Shown piece after piece: positions 34,766 to 45,927 of a stretch of 64,000 nt of DNA. Below the pieces are notes generated by a model, which made no database searches, was not told the origin of the DNA, and worked only from the letters and a program-made list of their open reading frames with translations. Positions within the stretch are counted from its first letter, which is position 1, and each line of letters begins with the position of its first letter. This stretch comes from an uncultured Saccharospirillaceae bacterium (GTDB lineage Bacteria > Pseudomonadota > Gammaproteobacteria > Pseudomonadales > Oceanobacteraceae), in assembly GCA_947499545.1 (NCBI GenBank), contig CANMOZ010000005.1, positions 1 to 64,000 on the forward strand. Reading direction: 5' to 3'. Position numbers and translations under genes: made by a program.

Positions 34766-35418
34766 CTAATAATATTTAGATAGTCGCTTGATCAACCCTA
34801 TGAAGGAGCCAAGCTCACTGCTTTCCGGTCGGTTTATATATAACCTCTTTGCTTACACCAACGCATTCCACAATCGTACTCTGGCGCTACGATACTGTAA
34901 CCTGGCCTCAACAAATCCCCTCGTCCCATTGAAGAAATATTTGCGAAGGACTGTGAACCCAGCAACCCTCTATGGTCTTTAGGAAGAAATTCTATTTTCG
35001 CAAAACCCGCTCTGAACTGGCAACGAGGGGTTGTTAATGTGGCTCCTCCGCATCGAGACAATAAATCCCGAAGTGAAGATTCAGCAGATGCGAACCCAAC
35101 ATCATTGAACTGCAAAGCGGTGGGTGTGTTCAAAGTTGCAAATAGGAAGAGTGTTGTTTTCAACATGATGCTTCTCTCAATTTTTGTTGTTGATGTGAGC
35201 TTTAACGGCTCGACTTCAGTGTGAGAGATTTTCATCCACTTAAGTACTACCCAAATTGATAGGTTAATGCTACTGGGTTCTCAATTTTGCCTAAACCATC
35301 GTCTCGATAAAGACACATTAAGCACTTCAAGCCTCAAGCGATGGACAAAAAGGTTGATTTTTACGCTTCTCTAACATAAATTGGCTATCCCATTCATTCG
35401 ATTGCAAAGGAGATAACC
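34766..35418. other. Mostly unassigned region ahead of rtcB
   Basis: Apart from the doubtful reverse-strand ORF (34834-35166), nothing coding is recognised. CCATCG (35296-35301) and CGATGG (35339-35344) could pair to close a 49-base structure holding a small GTC/GAC stem, which is not a tRNA. The stretch must contain the promoter for the leader ORF and rtcB-prfH. No clear -35/-10 pair was found. Confidence 0.35.
34834..35166 (-). CDS. Possible small secreted protein
   Basis: From ATG 35166 the frame reads 110 codons. It opens with MLKTTLFLFATLNTPTALQF, which looks like a signal peptide, and has four later Cys (RCGG, PRCQF, YDCGMRWCKQ). GAGAGAAGC lies just upstream. No family is recognised, and a second open frame overlaps it on the other strand, so this may be spurious. 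It would run opposite to its neighbours. Confidence 0.28.
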   Translation of the reverse strand: MLKTTLFLFATLNTPTALQFNDVGFASAESSLRDLLSRCGGATLTTPRCQFRAGFAKIEFLPKDHRGLLGSQSFANISSMGRGDLLRPGYSIVAPEYDCGMRWCKQRGYI

Positions 35419-35460
35419 ATGAAACACTGCATTTTACCCTTTGCGGATCTACGTCGTTAA
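35419..35460 (+). CDS. 13-codon leader ORF ahead of rtcB
   Basis: A near-perfect ribosome-binding site (AAAGGAGAT, 35406-35414) lies four bases ahead of ATG 35419. The frame gives MKHCILPFADLRR and stops at TAA (35458-35460). It ends about 95 bases before the proposed rtcB start, on the same strand. Such a strong site on so short a frame suggests a leader peptide or uORF. It may also be the residue of a lost gene. There is no sequence family to compare. Confidence 0.35.
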   Translation: MKHCILPFADLRR

Positions 35461-35555
35461 TACCTACATACCCCTCTAAATAGGCCTTTGTAGGCCGCCA
35501 CGAGTGGATCTGCTGACTTCTTATTGATTTATATTTTTTAAAGAAGAGATCCATC

Positions 35556-36728
35556 ATAGGCCAATACATCCCCCATGAGCTGCATCGACAGCTCTGCGAA
35601 AAGGCTTCCCTTTTTGCAAATAAAGCAACATGGCTAGAAGAACTGGCCATCCAACAACTTAATCAGACTGCACAATTGCCAGATATGCAGCAAGTCATTG
35701 GCATGCCTGATTTGCACCCTGGTAAAGACGCTCCCATTGGGGCAGTCTTTTTAAGCGTATCTCGCCTTTACCCAACCCTGGTGGGTAACGACATAGGCTG
35801 TGGCATGGCATTGCATCAAACCAGTTTGAAAGCAAAACGAAATATGGCCGCACGAATAAAGCGATGCCTAATGGGGTTACCCGACTTACAAAAGACTGCA
35901 TCACGCCCGATAGATGCTTTTTCAGACATGCGAGAAAAAGCAGATATTTTAAACGCTCAATTTGATGCAGCTTTAGGCACGATCGGCGGCGGGAATCATT
36001 TTGCAGAGTTTCAACAAATTGAAACTCTTTATGATACTCAACAAGCACATAGCCTCGGAATAGATGCGCATCGATTACTGCTTCTCGTTCATTCGGGTTC
36101 CAGGGGATACGGTGAGCACATTCTTCGCATGCACACTGAAACCTATCAACATCAAGGAGTTCCAGCTAGCAGCCCTGAGGGCTCGCAGTACCTTGAGGCG
36201 CAACAAGATGCTCTTAAATGGGCACGGTTAAATCGACATTTAATTGCCCAAAGAATGCTTGATGCTTTAGGAGCAAACGGCACTCAACTCTTGGACGTAC
36301 ATCATAACTTTGTTGAGAAAATCGATGATGCACCGCATTCAGGCTGGCTGCATAGAAAAGGAGCAACACCCAGCACTGAAGGCATCGTTGTTATTCCTGG
36401 CTCTCGTGGTGATTACAGCTACCTCGTTTGCCCAACCCCTTCGCCAGAAAGCCTGTGGACGCTTGCTCATGGTGCAGGACGAAAATGGAAACGCAGTGAC
36501 TGCAAGGGCAAGTTATCGAATCGATTTAAAGCCAATGATCTAAAAAACACTGTTTTTAATAGCGAAATAATTTGTGAGGACAAAGGGCTTTTATATGAAG
36601 AAGCCCCTCAAGCTTACAAGGGTTGTGATGCCGTTGTACAAACGCTCGTTGAAACGGGATTGGTTACCCTGATCGCTCGACTAAAACCCGTATTAACCTA
36701 CAAAACGGCAGGGAATTGCTCACAATGA
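35556..36728 (+). CDS. rtcB: RtcB-type RNA ligase (PrfH-associated)
   Basis: GTP- and Mn-dependent 3'-phosphate/5'-OH RNA ligase. Active-site motifs are all visible: GNDIGCGM, GGGNHFAEF, HSGSRGYGEH, DVHHNFVE, and AHGAGRKWKR with the His that is guanylylated. Homologous sequence extends upstream of the first ordinary start (TTG 35676), reading GQYIPHELHRQLCEKASLFA and KATWLEELAIQQLNQTAQ. In frame there is no ATG, GTG or TTG between the TGA at 35514 and 35676. From memory, relatives begin MGxxI, which places ATA 35556 (IGQYI) where ATG is expected, with AAGAAGAG about seven bases upstream. So it is either an ATA start or a start-codon lesion. Its stop overlaps prfH (ATGA). Known role with PrfH: repair of damaged ribosomal RNA. 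Confidence 0.85.
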   Translation: MGQYIPHELHRQLCEKASLFANKATWLEELAIQQLNQTAQLPDMQQVIGMPDLHPGKDAPIGAVFLSVSRLYPTLVGNDIGCGMALHQTSLKAKRNMAARIKRCLMGLPDLQKTASRPIDAFSDMREKADILNAQFDAALGTIGGGNHFAEFQQIETLYDTQQAHSLGIDAHRLLLLVHSGSRGYGEHILRMHTETYQHQGVPASSPEGSQYLEAQQDALKWARLNRHLIAQRMLDALGANGTQLLDVHHNFVEKIDDAPHSGWLHRKGATPSTEGIVVIPGSRGDYSYLVCPTPSPESLWTLAHGAGRKWKRSDCKGKLSNRFKANDLKNTVFNSEIICEDKGLLYEEAPQAYKGCDAVVQTLVETGLVTLIARLKPVLTYKTAGNCSQ

Positions 36729-37348
36729 ATATTCTTTTACAACTCAGTTCAGGCCAAGGGCCAGACGAGTGTGAGTTAGCCGTTTCTTTAGCCGGCCTTC
36801 GTTTTGAGAGCGAAGCCGAACAAGCTGGCATTCAATGCCAACGACTGGAACAACAATCGGGTCGCCGATCCGGCACTCTAAAGTCGGTTACCTTTACGTT
36901 AGAAGGAAAAAATTCGAAGGCCTTTGCAGACCGCTGGGCTGGCACCCTGCTTTGGACTCATACAAGTCCTTTTCGACCACGCCACAAACGAAAAAACTGG
37001 TTTATTCAAGGCACAACCTTCGAACCTCAAACAGTAGAGCTGGATGTTCATGACATCGAAATTAAAACCTGCCGAGCTTCTGGAGCCGGTGGGCAGCATG
37101 TCAACAAAACCGATTCTGCTGTAACCATTACGCATCGACCTACCGGCATTCAGGTCCGCTCTGAAGCAGCTCGTAGCCAATGGAGCAACCGCAAGCAAGC
37201 GATGATTTTATTAGAGCACAAGCTTTCTCTACGACAGAAAGCTCAAGATCAAAAACTGCAACAGGATCGCTGGATGCAGCACTATCAACTTGAACGAGGG
37301 CAACCGCTAAGAACCTTTGCTGGAGAAAGATTTAAAGAAACTCTGTAA
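36725..37348 (+). CDS. prfH: Peptide chain release factor homologue PrfH
   Basis: 207-residue release-factor paralogue lacking the codon-recognition domain. It keeps the peptidyl-tRNA hydrolysis loop SGAGGQHVNK (GGQ at 122-124) and the basic tail. PrfH works on ribosomes stalled by damage in the decoding centre, hydrolysing peptidyl-tRNA so that the partner RtcB can reseal the 16S rRNA; this is established for homologous pairs. ATG 36725 overlaps the rtcB stop by ATGA, so the two are translationally coupled. The longer frame begins three codons earlier at TTG 36716. It looks intact, and a terminator follows. Confidence 0.92.
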   Translation: MNILLQLSSGQGPDECELAVSLAGLRFESEAEQAGIQCQRLEQQSGRRSGTLKSVTFTLEGKNSKAFADRWAGTLLWTHTSPFRPRHKRKNWFIQGTTFEPQTVELDVHDIEIKTCRASGAGGQHVNKTDSAVTITHRPTGIQVRSEAARSQWSNRKQAMILLEHKLSLRQKAQDQKLQQDRWMQHYQLERGQPLRTFAGERFKETL

Positions 37349-37351
37349 GTG

Positions 37352-37380
37352 AAAAGCAGCGTGTAAAAGCGCTGTTTTCT
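37352..37380 (+). terminator. Rho-independent terminator of rtcB-prfH
   Basis: AAAAGCAGCG (37352-37361) with CGCTGTTTT (37370-37378), 8-base loop, ends in TTTTCT. It lies just after the prfH stop codon. Confidence 0.75.
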
Positions 37381-37555
37381 TATATCCTGATGCCATTAGA
37401 AACTAACCCTTCATCACTTCGAGCCAGATAGTTTCCACACATAAACGAACGGGTTCACAGTTTCACCTTTTGTTAGAAGCAATCCTCTTAAGGTTCGGAA
37501 TGCTGTTCTACCCTCTTTGATAGTCACTCCGCTTTAGCGAGGTCATTGTCACCAC

Positions 37556-38491
37556 ATGCAATCTACCTATATATGCACAGCCGTTCCTCTTTCCATTGCA
37601 ATCGCGGCCGCAATCACATCTTGCGGAGGGAGCTCGAGCAGCTCTGGGTCAAGTAGCAGCACAAGCACTGGTGGCACCGGCAGCTATACATTAGCAGTCA
37701 CGGATGCACCCGTTGATGACGCTGAAAAAGTCGTCATCCAAATCACTGGCGTTACCCTTAAACCCAAAGGCGGCACTGAAATAAACTTTGAATTTGAGGA
37801 AGTAAAATCCATTGACTTTCTAAACTTACAAAACGGGGTTTCTGAAAATCTTTTATCCAATCAATCCATTCCAGCTGGGGATTACAATTGGGTTAGACTC
37901 AAAGTAAACGCTGAAGAAGATGGTACTATGGACTCTTACATAGAGTTCTCGGACACTTCGCAACGAGAAATTAGGGTCCCTAGTGGAAGCCAAACGGGCT
38001 TAAAGCTGGTGAGTGGTTTTACCGTGTCGGAAAACGGCTCATCAGGATACACGATCGATTTTAACCTTCGAAAATCTCTGACTGACCCTGGCGGTACTGG
38101 CAGCGTCATATTCAAACCCACATTGCGTTTAGTGGAAAACACGAGCGTAGGCAGTATTACTGGCACCATTGATGCGAGTTTAGTGACCTCTGCTTGTGCT
38201 GACAGTGCCACAGAAGATGGCTCTGTTTACGCTTTTGAGGGAACTGACGTAACACCTACAGATATCCAAGGGAGTAATTCAGCCCCCCTTTCCAGCAGCT
38301 TAGTTAGCTTTGCTGACAGCATTTATAGCTTCACGCTTGCGTTCCTTCCCGTTGGAGACTACACCGTCGCCTACACCTGCGAAGCACAAAACGATGACCC
38401 AGAAGCAGCTGACACCATAACCTTCTCTCAACAAGTCAACGCAACGGTCACCGCAAACGCAGCAACCGAAATCACCCTTAGCGCCCCTTAG
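37556..38491 (+). CDS. DUF4382 lipoprotein
   Basis: 311 residues. A type II signal with lipobox ITSC (cysteine at residue 23) is followed by a Gly/Ser-rich linker (SSSSSGSSSSTSTGGTG). The DUF4382 beta-sandwich begins at LAVTDAPVDDAEKVVIQITG. A C-terminal beta domain (about 195-311) with the FLPVGDYTVAYTCEA strand looks like a carboxypeptidase-regulatory-like fold. It would be anchored to the outer membrane with its fold exposed to the periplasm or surface. Members are widespread in marine gammaproteobacteria and have no known function. The gene is alone, between prfH and pabB. Confidence 0.8.
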   Translation: MQSTYICTAVPLSIAIAAAITSCGGSSSSSGSSSSTSTGGTGSYTLAVTDAPVDDAEKVVIQITGVTLKPKGGTEINFEFEEVKSIDFLNLQNGVSENLLSNQSIPAGDYNWVRLKVNAEEDGTMDSYIEFSDTSQREIRVPSGSQTGLKLVSGFTVSENGSSGYTIDFNLRKSLTDPGGTGSVIFKPTLRLVENTSVGSITGTIDASLVTSACADSATEDGSVYAFEGTDVTPTDIQGSNSAPLSSSLVSFADSIYSFTLAFLPVGDYTVAYTCEAQNDDPEAADTITFSQQVNATVTANAATEITLSAP

Positions 38492-38696
38492 GCATTCATT
38501 ATTCAATCCTTCATGAGTATCATGTAATTGATGCTCTTGAAGGCAAACCCAAAAGCCTGGGGAATTACCCACTATGTTCCGATGACACGACTTAGATCAG
38601 AGCGAAGCTGAAACTGAACTAGATGCTGCTTCACCTTCAATCTCCACACCTACGACAAGCTGTGGTAACATGCGCCGCTTCCTCTGCTGATTGCTT

Positions 38697-40154
38697 ATGA
38701 TTGACGTACGCCTTTTACCCAAGCAACCCTCTATCAACCGCTTACTCCAGTCAGCAAGCGCGCTACCGAATGCCATCCTCTTTGATGGAGACGCTGAGAG
38801 CCACCCGAATGCCCGTTTCAGCATACTATCGGCTTGGCCTGAAGAGCGGTACCTGTGCCTTCAAGATCAAAAGGGCTATGAAATACGGTTGAATGAGGAA
38901 ACAACAGCATACAACTCTGCCAAAGACGCCATACAAGCCTTTCGCCAGCATTTAACTCAAAGGATGTGTCACTTTCAGGTGGAGGCATCGACGCTAGAAC
39001 TCGACATTCCCCTCCCCTTCATTGGGGGGCTTTGCGGAGCAATGAGCTACGACTTTGGTTTATTGTTAGAAGGCGTTGTTAATCAACAACCTCGAACCCT
39101 AGACACTCCTCTCGCGGATATTGGCCTCTATGGTTGGGCTATTGTGGTCAACCACAGCAACGAAGACCGCTACTTAGTACTTAATGAAAGCATCGTGTCG
39201 ACACGGACTAAAACCTTCATTGATGACTGGTTAACAGAGCTGTCGGTCGCTTCCCTGAAACAGGTGGACGACACTCATAAAGCTCCTTTTTCTCTGTCTA
39301 AGCCATTCCATCAGGACATACCCTTCGAAAGTTATGCATCTGCTTTTGAAGCCATTAAAGCTTATATCCTTGCTGGAGATTGTTATCAAACCAATCTAAC
39401 ACAACGCTTCTCCGCACCCTTCACAGGCAAGCTGAGTACTGTATACAGCGTTATGCGGCAAGCGGCTCAAAGCCCTTTTGGGGGGTTTTACCAAGGGCAC
39501 AATTTTCAGTTACTGAGTGTTTCACCAGAACGTTTTATTGAATGCCAAGGCGACCAAGTTGAAACCAAGCCCATTAAAGGAACGGCACCGAGATCCGCTG
39601 ATCCAACGGAAGACCAGCTCACTGCAACGTTACTGGCCGCTTCTGAAAAGAACCGGGCTGAAAACCTTATGATTGTTGATTTATTGCGCAACGATTTATC
39701 TCGAAGCTGCATACCAGGCAGCGTGCAAGTGCCCGACCTTTGTAAAATTGAACACTTCCCCAACGTGCATCATTTAGTCAGCACCATTAGAGGCACCCTA
39801 CAAACAAACAAAACGCCATTGGATGTTCTTTTTGATGCTTTCCCTGGTGGCTCCATTACCGGTGCGCCAAAACGTCGCTCTATGGAAATCATTGAAGAGC
39901 TTGAACCACACAACCGTAGTTTCTATTGTGGTTCGCTGTTTTATAATTCGGTTCACGGGCATCTTGATAGCAATATCTTGATTCGTTCGTTTATCGCTTA
40001 TCAAGGCCAGCTGCATTGCTGGGGAGGAGGCGGTATTGTGCAGGATTCTGAACTCGATGATGAATACGCCGAGAGTCTAACCAAAGTCCAGAGATGGATG
40101 AATCTAATGGAAGAACAAAGCGAAAGACTTCAACAATGTGAAGCTTTCGTCTAA
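38697..40154 (+). CDS. pabB: Aminodeoxychorismate synthase component I
   Basis: Chorismate-binding enzyme that makes 4-amino-4-deoxychorismate for folate with the glutaminase PabA. The N-terminal domain (about 1-150) ends near GLCGAMSYDFG. The chorismate-binding domain holds ETKPIKGTAPR, with the Lys typical of PabB. It also holds ENLMIVDLLRNDLSRSC, FPGGSITGAPK and FYCGSLFYN. 485 residues matches family length. ATG 38697 is chosen over TTG 38691 six bases earlier. No PabA or PabC in the window. Confidence 0.92.
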   Translation: MIDVRLLPKQPSINRLLQSASALPNAILFDGDAESHPNARFSILSAWPEERYLCLQDQKGYEIRLNEETTAYNSAKDAIQAFRQHLTQRMCHFQVEASTLELDIPLPFIGGLCGAMSYDFGLLLEGVVNQQPRTLDTPLADIGLYGWAIVVNHSNEDRYLVLNESIVSTRTKTFIDDWLTELSVASLKQVDDTHKAPFSLSKPFHQDIPFESYASAFEAIKAYILAGDCYQTNLTQRFSAPFTGKLSTVYSVMRQAAQSPFGGFYQGHNFQLLSVSPERFIECQGDQVETKPIKGTAPRSADPTEDQLTATLLAASEKNRAENLMIVDLLRNDLSRSCIPGSVQVPDLCKIEHFPNVHHLVSTIRGTLQTNKTPLDVLFDAFPGGSITGAPKRRSMEIIEELEPHNRSFYCGSLFYNSVHGHLDSNILIRSFIAYQGQLHCWGGGGIVQDSELDDEYAESLTKVQRWMNLMEEQSERLQQCEAFV

Positions 40155-42727
<2,573 letters not shown>

Positions 42728-42738
42728 AGCAATAAGTC

Positions 42739-45700
42739 TTAAATAATCGCTGTGCTTCCCCCTCCACTCGATGGTCGGGGAAGCTTGTTTTCATGTCGCA
42801 TCAAGGCTAATCGCTTGGCTTTAATGCGCGTTCTCAATTGAGCACTTCTTTGCTCGTGCAGCAGCAACAGCAATAACTCCAAGTTCACAACAGGCGTTGC
42901 GATACCGCCCACCCAGTGCCCATTGGCTTCTTGCTGACTGTAAGATTCTAGAAAGTAGGGAGGCCCAATCATGGCATGAGAAATCGACAGCTCGGTTAAG
43001 CGCTCAAGAATGTTAATACTGTCTGCTTCGCCCCAAGCGTCAGCATCAAACAACATAAGCACCTGTTCAGGTAAGAACGCTTGTACCTGGGCCTTAAGAT
43101 CAATTTCCTTCGTGATCTCAAGCACTTTAATCCCAAATCCAGACACTTGCCTCTCCAAATATTCGGCTAGTTTAGCGTCAGACACTTTCAGTAAAAGTAC
43201 CTGATATTGAAAACCCTCAAGGGGTAAGGCTTCGATGAGCGGCGTATTGTCGTCAGCGATTAAAGGCAAACTCAACTGAATACTCACAACACCCTCAGCT
43301 TCTTGAAGACTCATTTCACCTTTCATCGCCGCCAATGTCGAGTTAAACCAAGCACGGTTAATCGCATGCTCTTCAAATTTGCGTGCTAATGCAGGGTCAA
43401 TAGGCTGATCAGACGTGAATACTATTTCCAACTGCTCTTTTGTCATACCAAATCCATCACAACGGCATTCAAGCAACAGACGTTGATGCTCCTTAGATTC
43501 GGTCATCGTTAATCGGTACTCAAGATGTCCTCGTTCAAGCGATAATAAACTGCCAAAACCCACTTTAAGCATTAGGCGTTGCGTTCTAATCGCATCAATG
43601 TGAATACATTTGGGCAGTTTTTCGTCAAAGCTGAACATCAACGTTACTTGTTGACTCATCACACCCGCCGCCAACATTGAGCGAACAGACGTAAAAAGTT
43701 CATATAAATCCGTGTTTTCAACTTTCAGCTCAATCTTCTTAGCGTCCACATCCGAGTACTCTTGAGCGTCTAATATGGTTTGCAACACCAAGTTCCCCGC
43801 CCAAATGGCTTTTAATAGCCCTTCATCATCAAGATATTTTTTGGTTGCCTGATCCAAGTGTTTCATTAACGATTTCATTGGAGCCTTTATTTCTTTTGCT
43901 AAATAATCCAATGAAACGGAATTCATTTTGTTGGCTCTTTCAGCTTTATTTCTGGACTGAATCAGTGAATGTCTAAGGGCTTTTTCTTTGGTAACATCTC
44001 TTACAACCAGAGAATAAAAAAGTTTATCATTGATGTAGAAAGGATTAAGCAAGCATTCCAATTGCCGTGTATCTCCTTTCACCTCAACTTCAACATCCCG
44101 TGCAACCTGTGTTTCAATGCTGTTCAACCAAGCCAATGCCTCTTGTTCCCCCTGATGACTCAGCTGATGAAACCCGACTCCGATACATTCTTGAATTTTC
44201 ATACTGTAGGTTGAAGCAAAGCGTGCATTGGCATAGAGTACTTTGCCTTTTTCATCCAAGGTCGCAATGCCATCGGGGGCATTATCCAATAAGGCTTTCA
44301 TTTGGGCTTTTTGTTCTTGTATCTGGTGCGTTCTTTCTTCGACTTTTTTCTCTAAATTATTTTTATAAACATTGAGTTGTTCAACCAATAATTCTTGCTC
44401 CGTTACATCATTCATCACCCCACCTAAATAACGGTGTACAGGCAGAGAGGCATCCAGCATCACCGGGAAAAGATTTACACGCAGTACCCTCCTTTGGCCT
44501 TTCAAGTACACCCATAGCGTTTCGTTTATGGATAATTGCGCCATCAGTACTTGTTGCTCAAGCTTTTTAAGCTTGCGCAAGGATTCCTCGTCCAAGTCTT
44601 CATCCAAATTCAACATTTGATAAGAAGGGTTGCTGTCAACGACCTGATCATTGTCGTCACGAAGATAGATTGGAAAATCGGTATTATGGAGAATGGCAGT
44701 CAATTCAGAATTTGCACTTGCCAAGCGGGCACGCCCCAACAGGTACACTTGCGTTAACGCTACGATGATAAGAGCAACAATAATGGCAGCCCCCCACACA
44801 AAATTCTGTACCCAAACTAAATATTGGAAGGCTTCAGATTGTCTTTGCTGAATAACAATTCCAAGCTTCCAGGGGGAGTCCCACAACCAAGCACCGATCA
44901 CCTCACGGCCTAAATAATCCCTAAACTCAAGCACTCCTAGCCCTTCAGGGTTACTGAGCGCCTCTTCAATGGGTGCAATGAACGGCAATTCGCCACCCGG
45001 TAAGCTTTCAGAACCCCCAGGCATTAATTCAATGCCTGGGTTCAACAACCTCACGCCATAATGGTTTGTAGCCGATGACGCTAGCACACCCGCTTGAATG
45101 AAGCGTTCAACCGGTTCAGTACTTACTAATAGTCGCCCCTGTCCATCAAACAAATACGCCTCCCCTGTTTGCCCCAACCGAGATCGATTCAACATAGGCA
45201 GGAGAGCGGTATTAACGGATTTAATGCTTACAATCGCTGCAGTCCCACTGGCCTCATCGGCTACACTGACGCCAATCAGTTGTACGGGTTCTAAATCATG
45301 TTGCACCAACAACATTAATGGGTGGCTGGTATAAGTGCCCCTTTGCAGCAACCGGTCTGTATACCTCTGAGTCTCGGGCGTTAAATGCCAGTGCTGCTTG
45401 AGTGGCGCGGAACTGGCCCAAAGAATTTGGCCATCACCGTCTAACAATAACAAGGCTCGATCACCACGCACTCTTATTCCAGACATCAAGGTTGCTGGCA
45501 TACCACGATTCTCTGGATCTTCAGCGAGCATTTCACGAATTTTAGGCGCGATGGCTGAATACCATTCTTTGAGGGAAGCTTCTTCTTCTATATGCCAAAT
45601 CTTAATGGCTTGATGCGTACTGGCCAGCATACCCAATACAGCATCTGAGGTCGCTTGACGAGCAGCACGACTCAAGTGATCCATAGCAAGATAACAAGAG

Positions 45701-45762
45701 GTAAATAAGGCTCCCAGTATGACAAGCACCGTCACCCAAAACCGGCTGGCATAGGTATCCAT
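42739..45762 (-). CDS. Sensor protein with degenerate histidine-kinase and receiver domains
   Basis: 1007 residues in the inner membrane. N-terminal helix (about 7-27), a periplasmic double Cache/PDC-type sensor domain (about 40-300), a second helix (about 310-330), and two PAS-like segments (about 345-440 and 480-600) separated by a coiled coil (NNLEKKVEERTHQIQEQKAQ). Next comes a HisKA-like helix where the acceptor is Lys623 in YLAKEIKAPM instead of SHEIRTP. The ATPase part (about 690-850) keeps only CDGFGMTKEQL; the N box is not recognisable. The last ~140 residues look like a degenerate receiver (VLMLFDADAWGEAD). All kinase chemistry seems lost while the reading frame is intact, so a signal-relay or binding role is likely. 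Convergent with katG. Confidence 0.78.
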   Translation of the reverse strand: MDTYASRFWVTVLVILGALFTSCYLAMDHLSRAARQATSDAVLGMLASTHQAIKIWHIEEEASLKEWYSAIAPKIREMLAEDPENRGMPATLMSGIRVRGDRALLLLDGDGQILWASSAPLKQHWHLTPETQRYTDRLLQRGTYTSHPLMLLVQHDLEPVQLIGVSVADEASGTAAIVSIKSVNTALLPMLNRSRLGQTGEAYLFDGQGRLLVSTEPVERFIQAGVLASSATNHYGVRLLNPGIELMPGGSESLPGGELPFIAPIEEALSNPEGLGVLEFRDYLGREVIGAWLWDSPWKLGIVIQQRQSEAFQYLVWVQNFVWGAAIIVALIIVALTQVYLLGRARLASANSELTAILHNTDFPIYLRDDNDQVVDSNPSYQMLNLDEDLDEESLRKLKKLEQQVLMAQLSINETLWVYLKGQRRVLRVNLFPVMLDASLPVHRYLGGVMNDVTEQELLVEQLNVYKNNLEKKVEERTHQIQEQKAQMKALLDNAPDGIATLDEKGKVLYANARFASTYSMKIQECIGVGFHQLSHQGEQEALAWLNSIETQVARDVEVEVKGDTRQLECLLNPFYINDKLFYSLVVRDVTKEKALRHSLIQSRNKAERANKMNSVSLDYLAKEIKAPMKSLMKHLDQATKKYLDDEGLLKAIWAGNLVLQTILDAQEYSDVDAKKIELKVENTDLYELFTSVRSMLAAGVMSQQVTLMFSFDEKLPKCIHIDAIRTQRLMLKVGFGSLLSLERGHLEYRLTMTESKEHQRLLLECRCDGFGMTKEQLEIVFTSDQPIDPALARKFEEHAINRAWFNSTLAAMKGEMSLQEAEGVVSIQLSLPLIADDNTPLIEALPLEGFQYQVLLLKVSDAKLAEYLERQVSGFGIKVLEITKEIDLKAQVQAFLPEQVLMLFDADAWGEADSINILERLTELSISHAMIGPPYFLESYSQQEANGHWVGGIATPVVNLELLLLLLHEQRSAQLRTRIKAKRLALMRHENKLPRPSSGGGSTAII

Positions 45763-45927
45763 TTAGACCGTATTCCTTTACTGCCTCTTTACTAGCCTAG
45801 AGGGAGTCAATGCTCTTTGCATCTAATGCAAAACGCAAAGAAATGCCTAGTTGGCCACTACCGCCCTTGCGTAAAACCTTGTTAAGCCGCAGCATCGACT
45901 GCACCAGCCACGCAAGGACGCTTTTCT

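Noticed and set aside
34788-34982. Plus-strand 64-codon frame
   Set aside because: It overlaps the reverse-strand candidate at 34834-35166, lacks a good ribosome site and shows no family likeness.
35296-35344. Possible tRNA-like closure CCATCG/CGATGG ahead of rtcB
   Set aside because: RtcB operons sometimes carry tRNA-like RNAs, but the interior has no T arm, anticodon arm or conserved tRNA bases.
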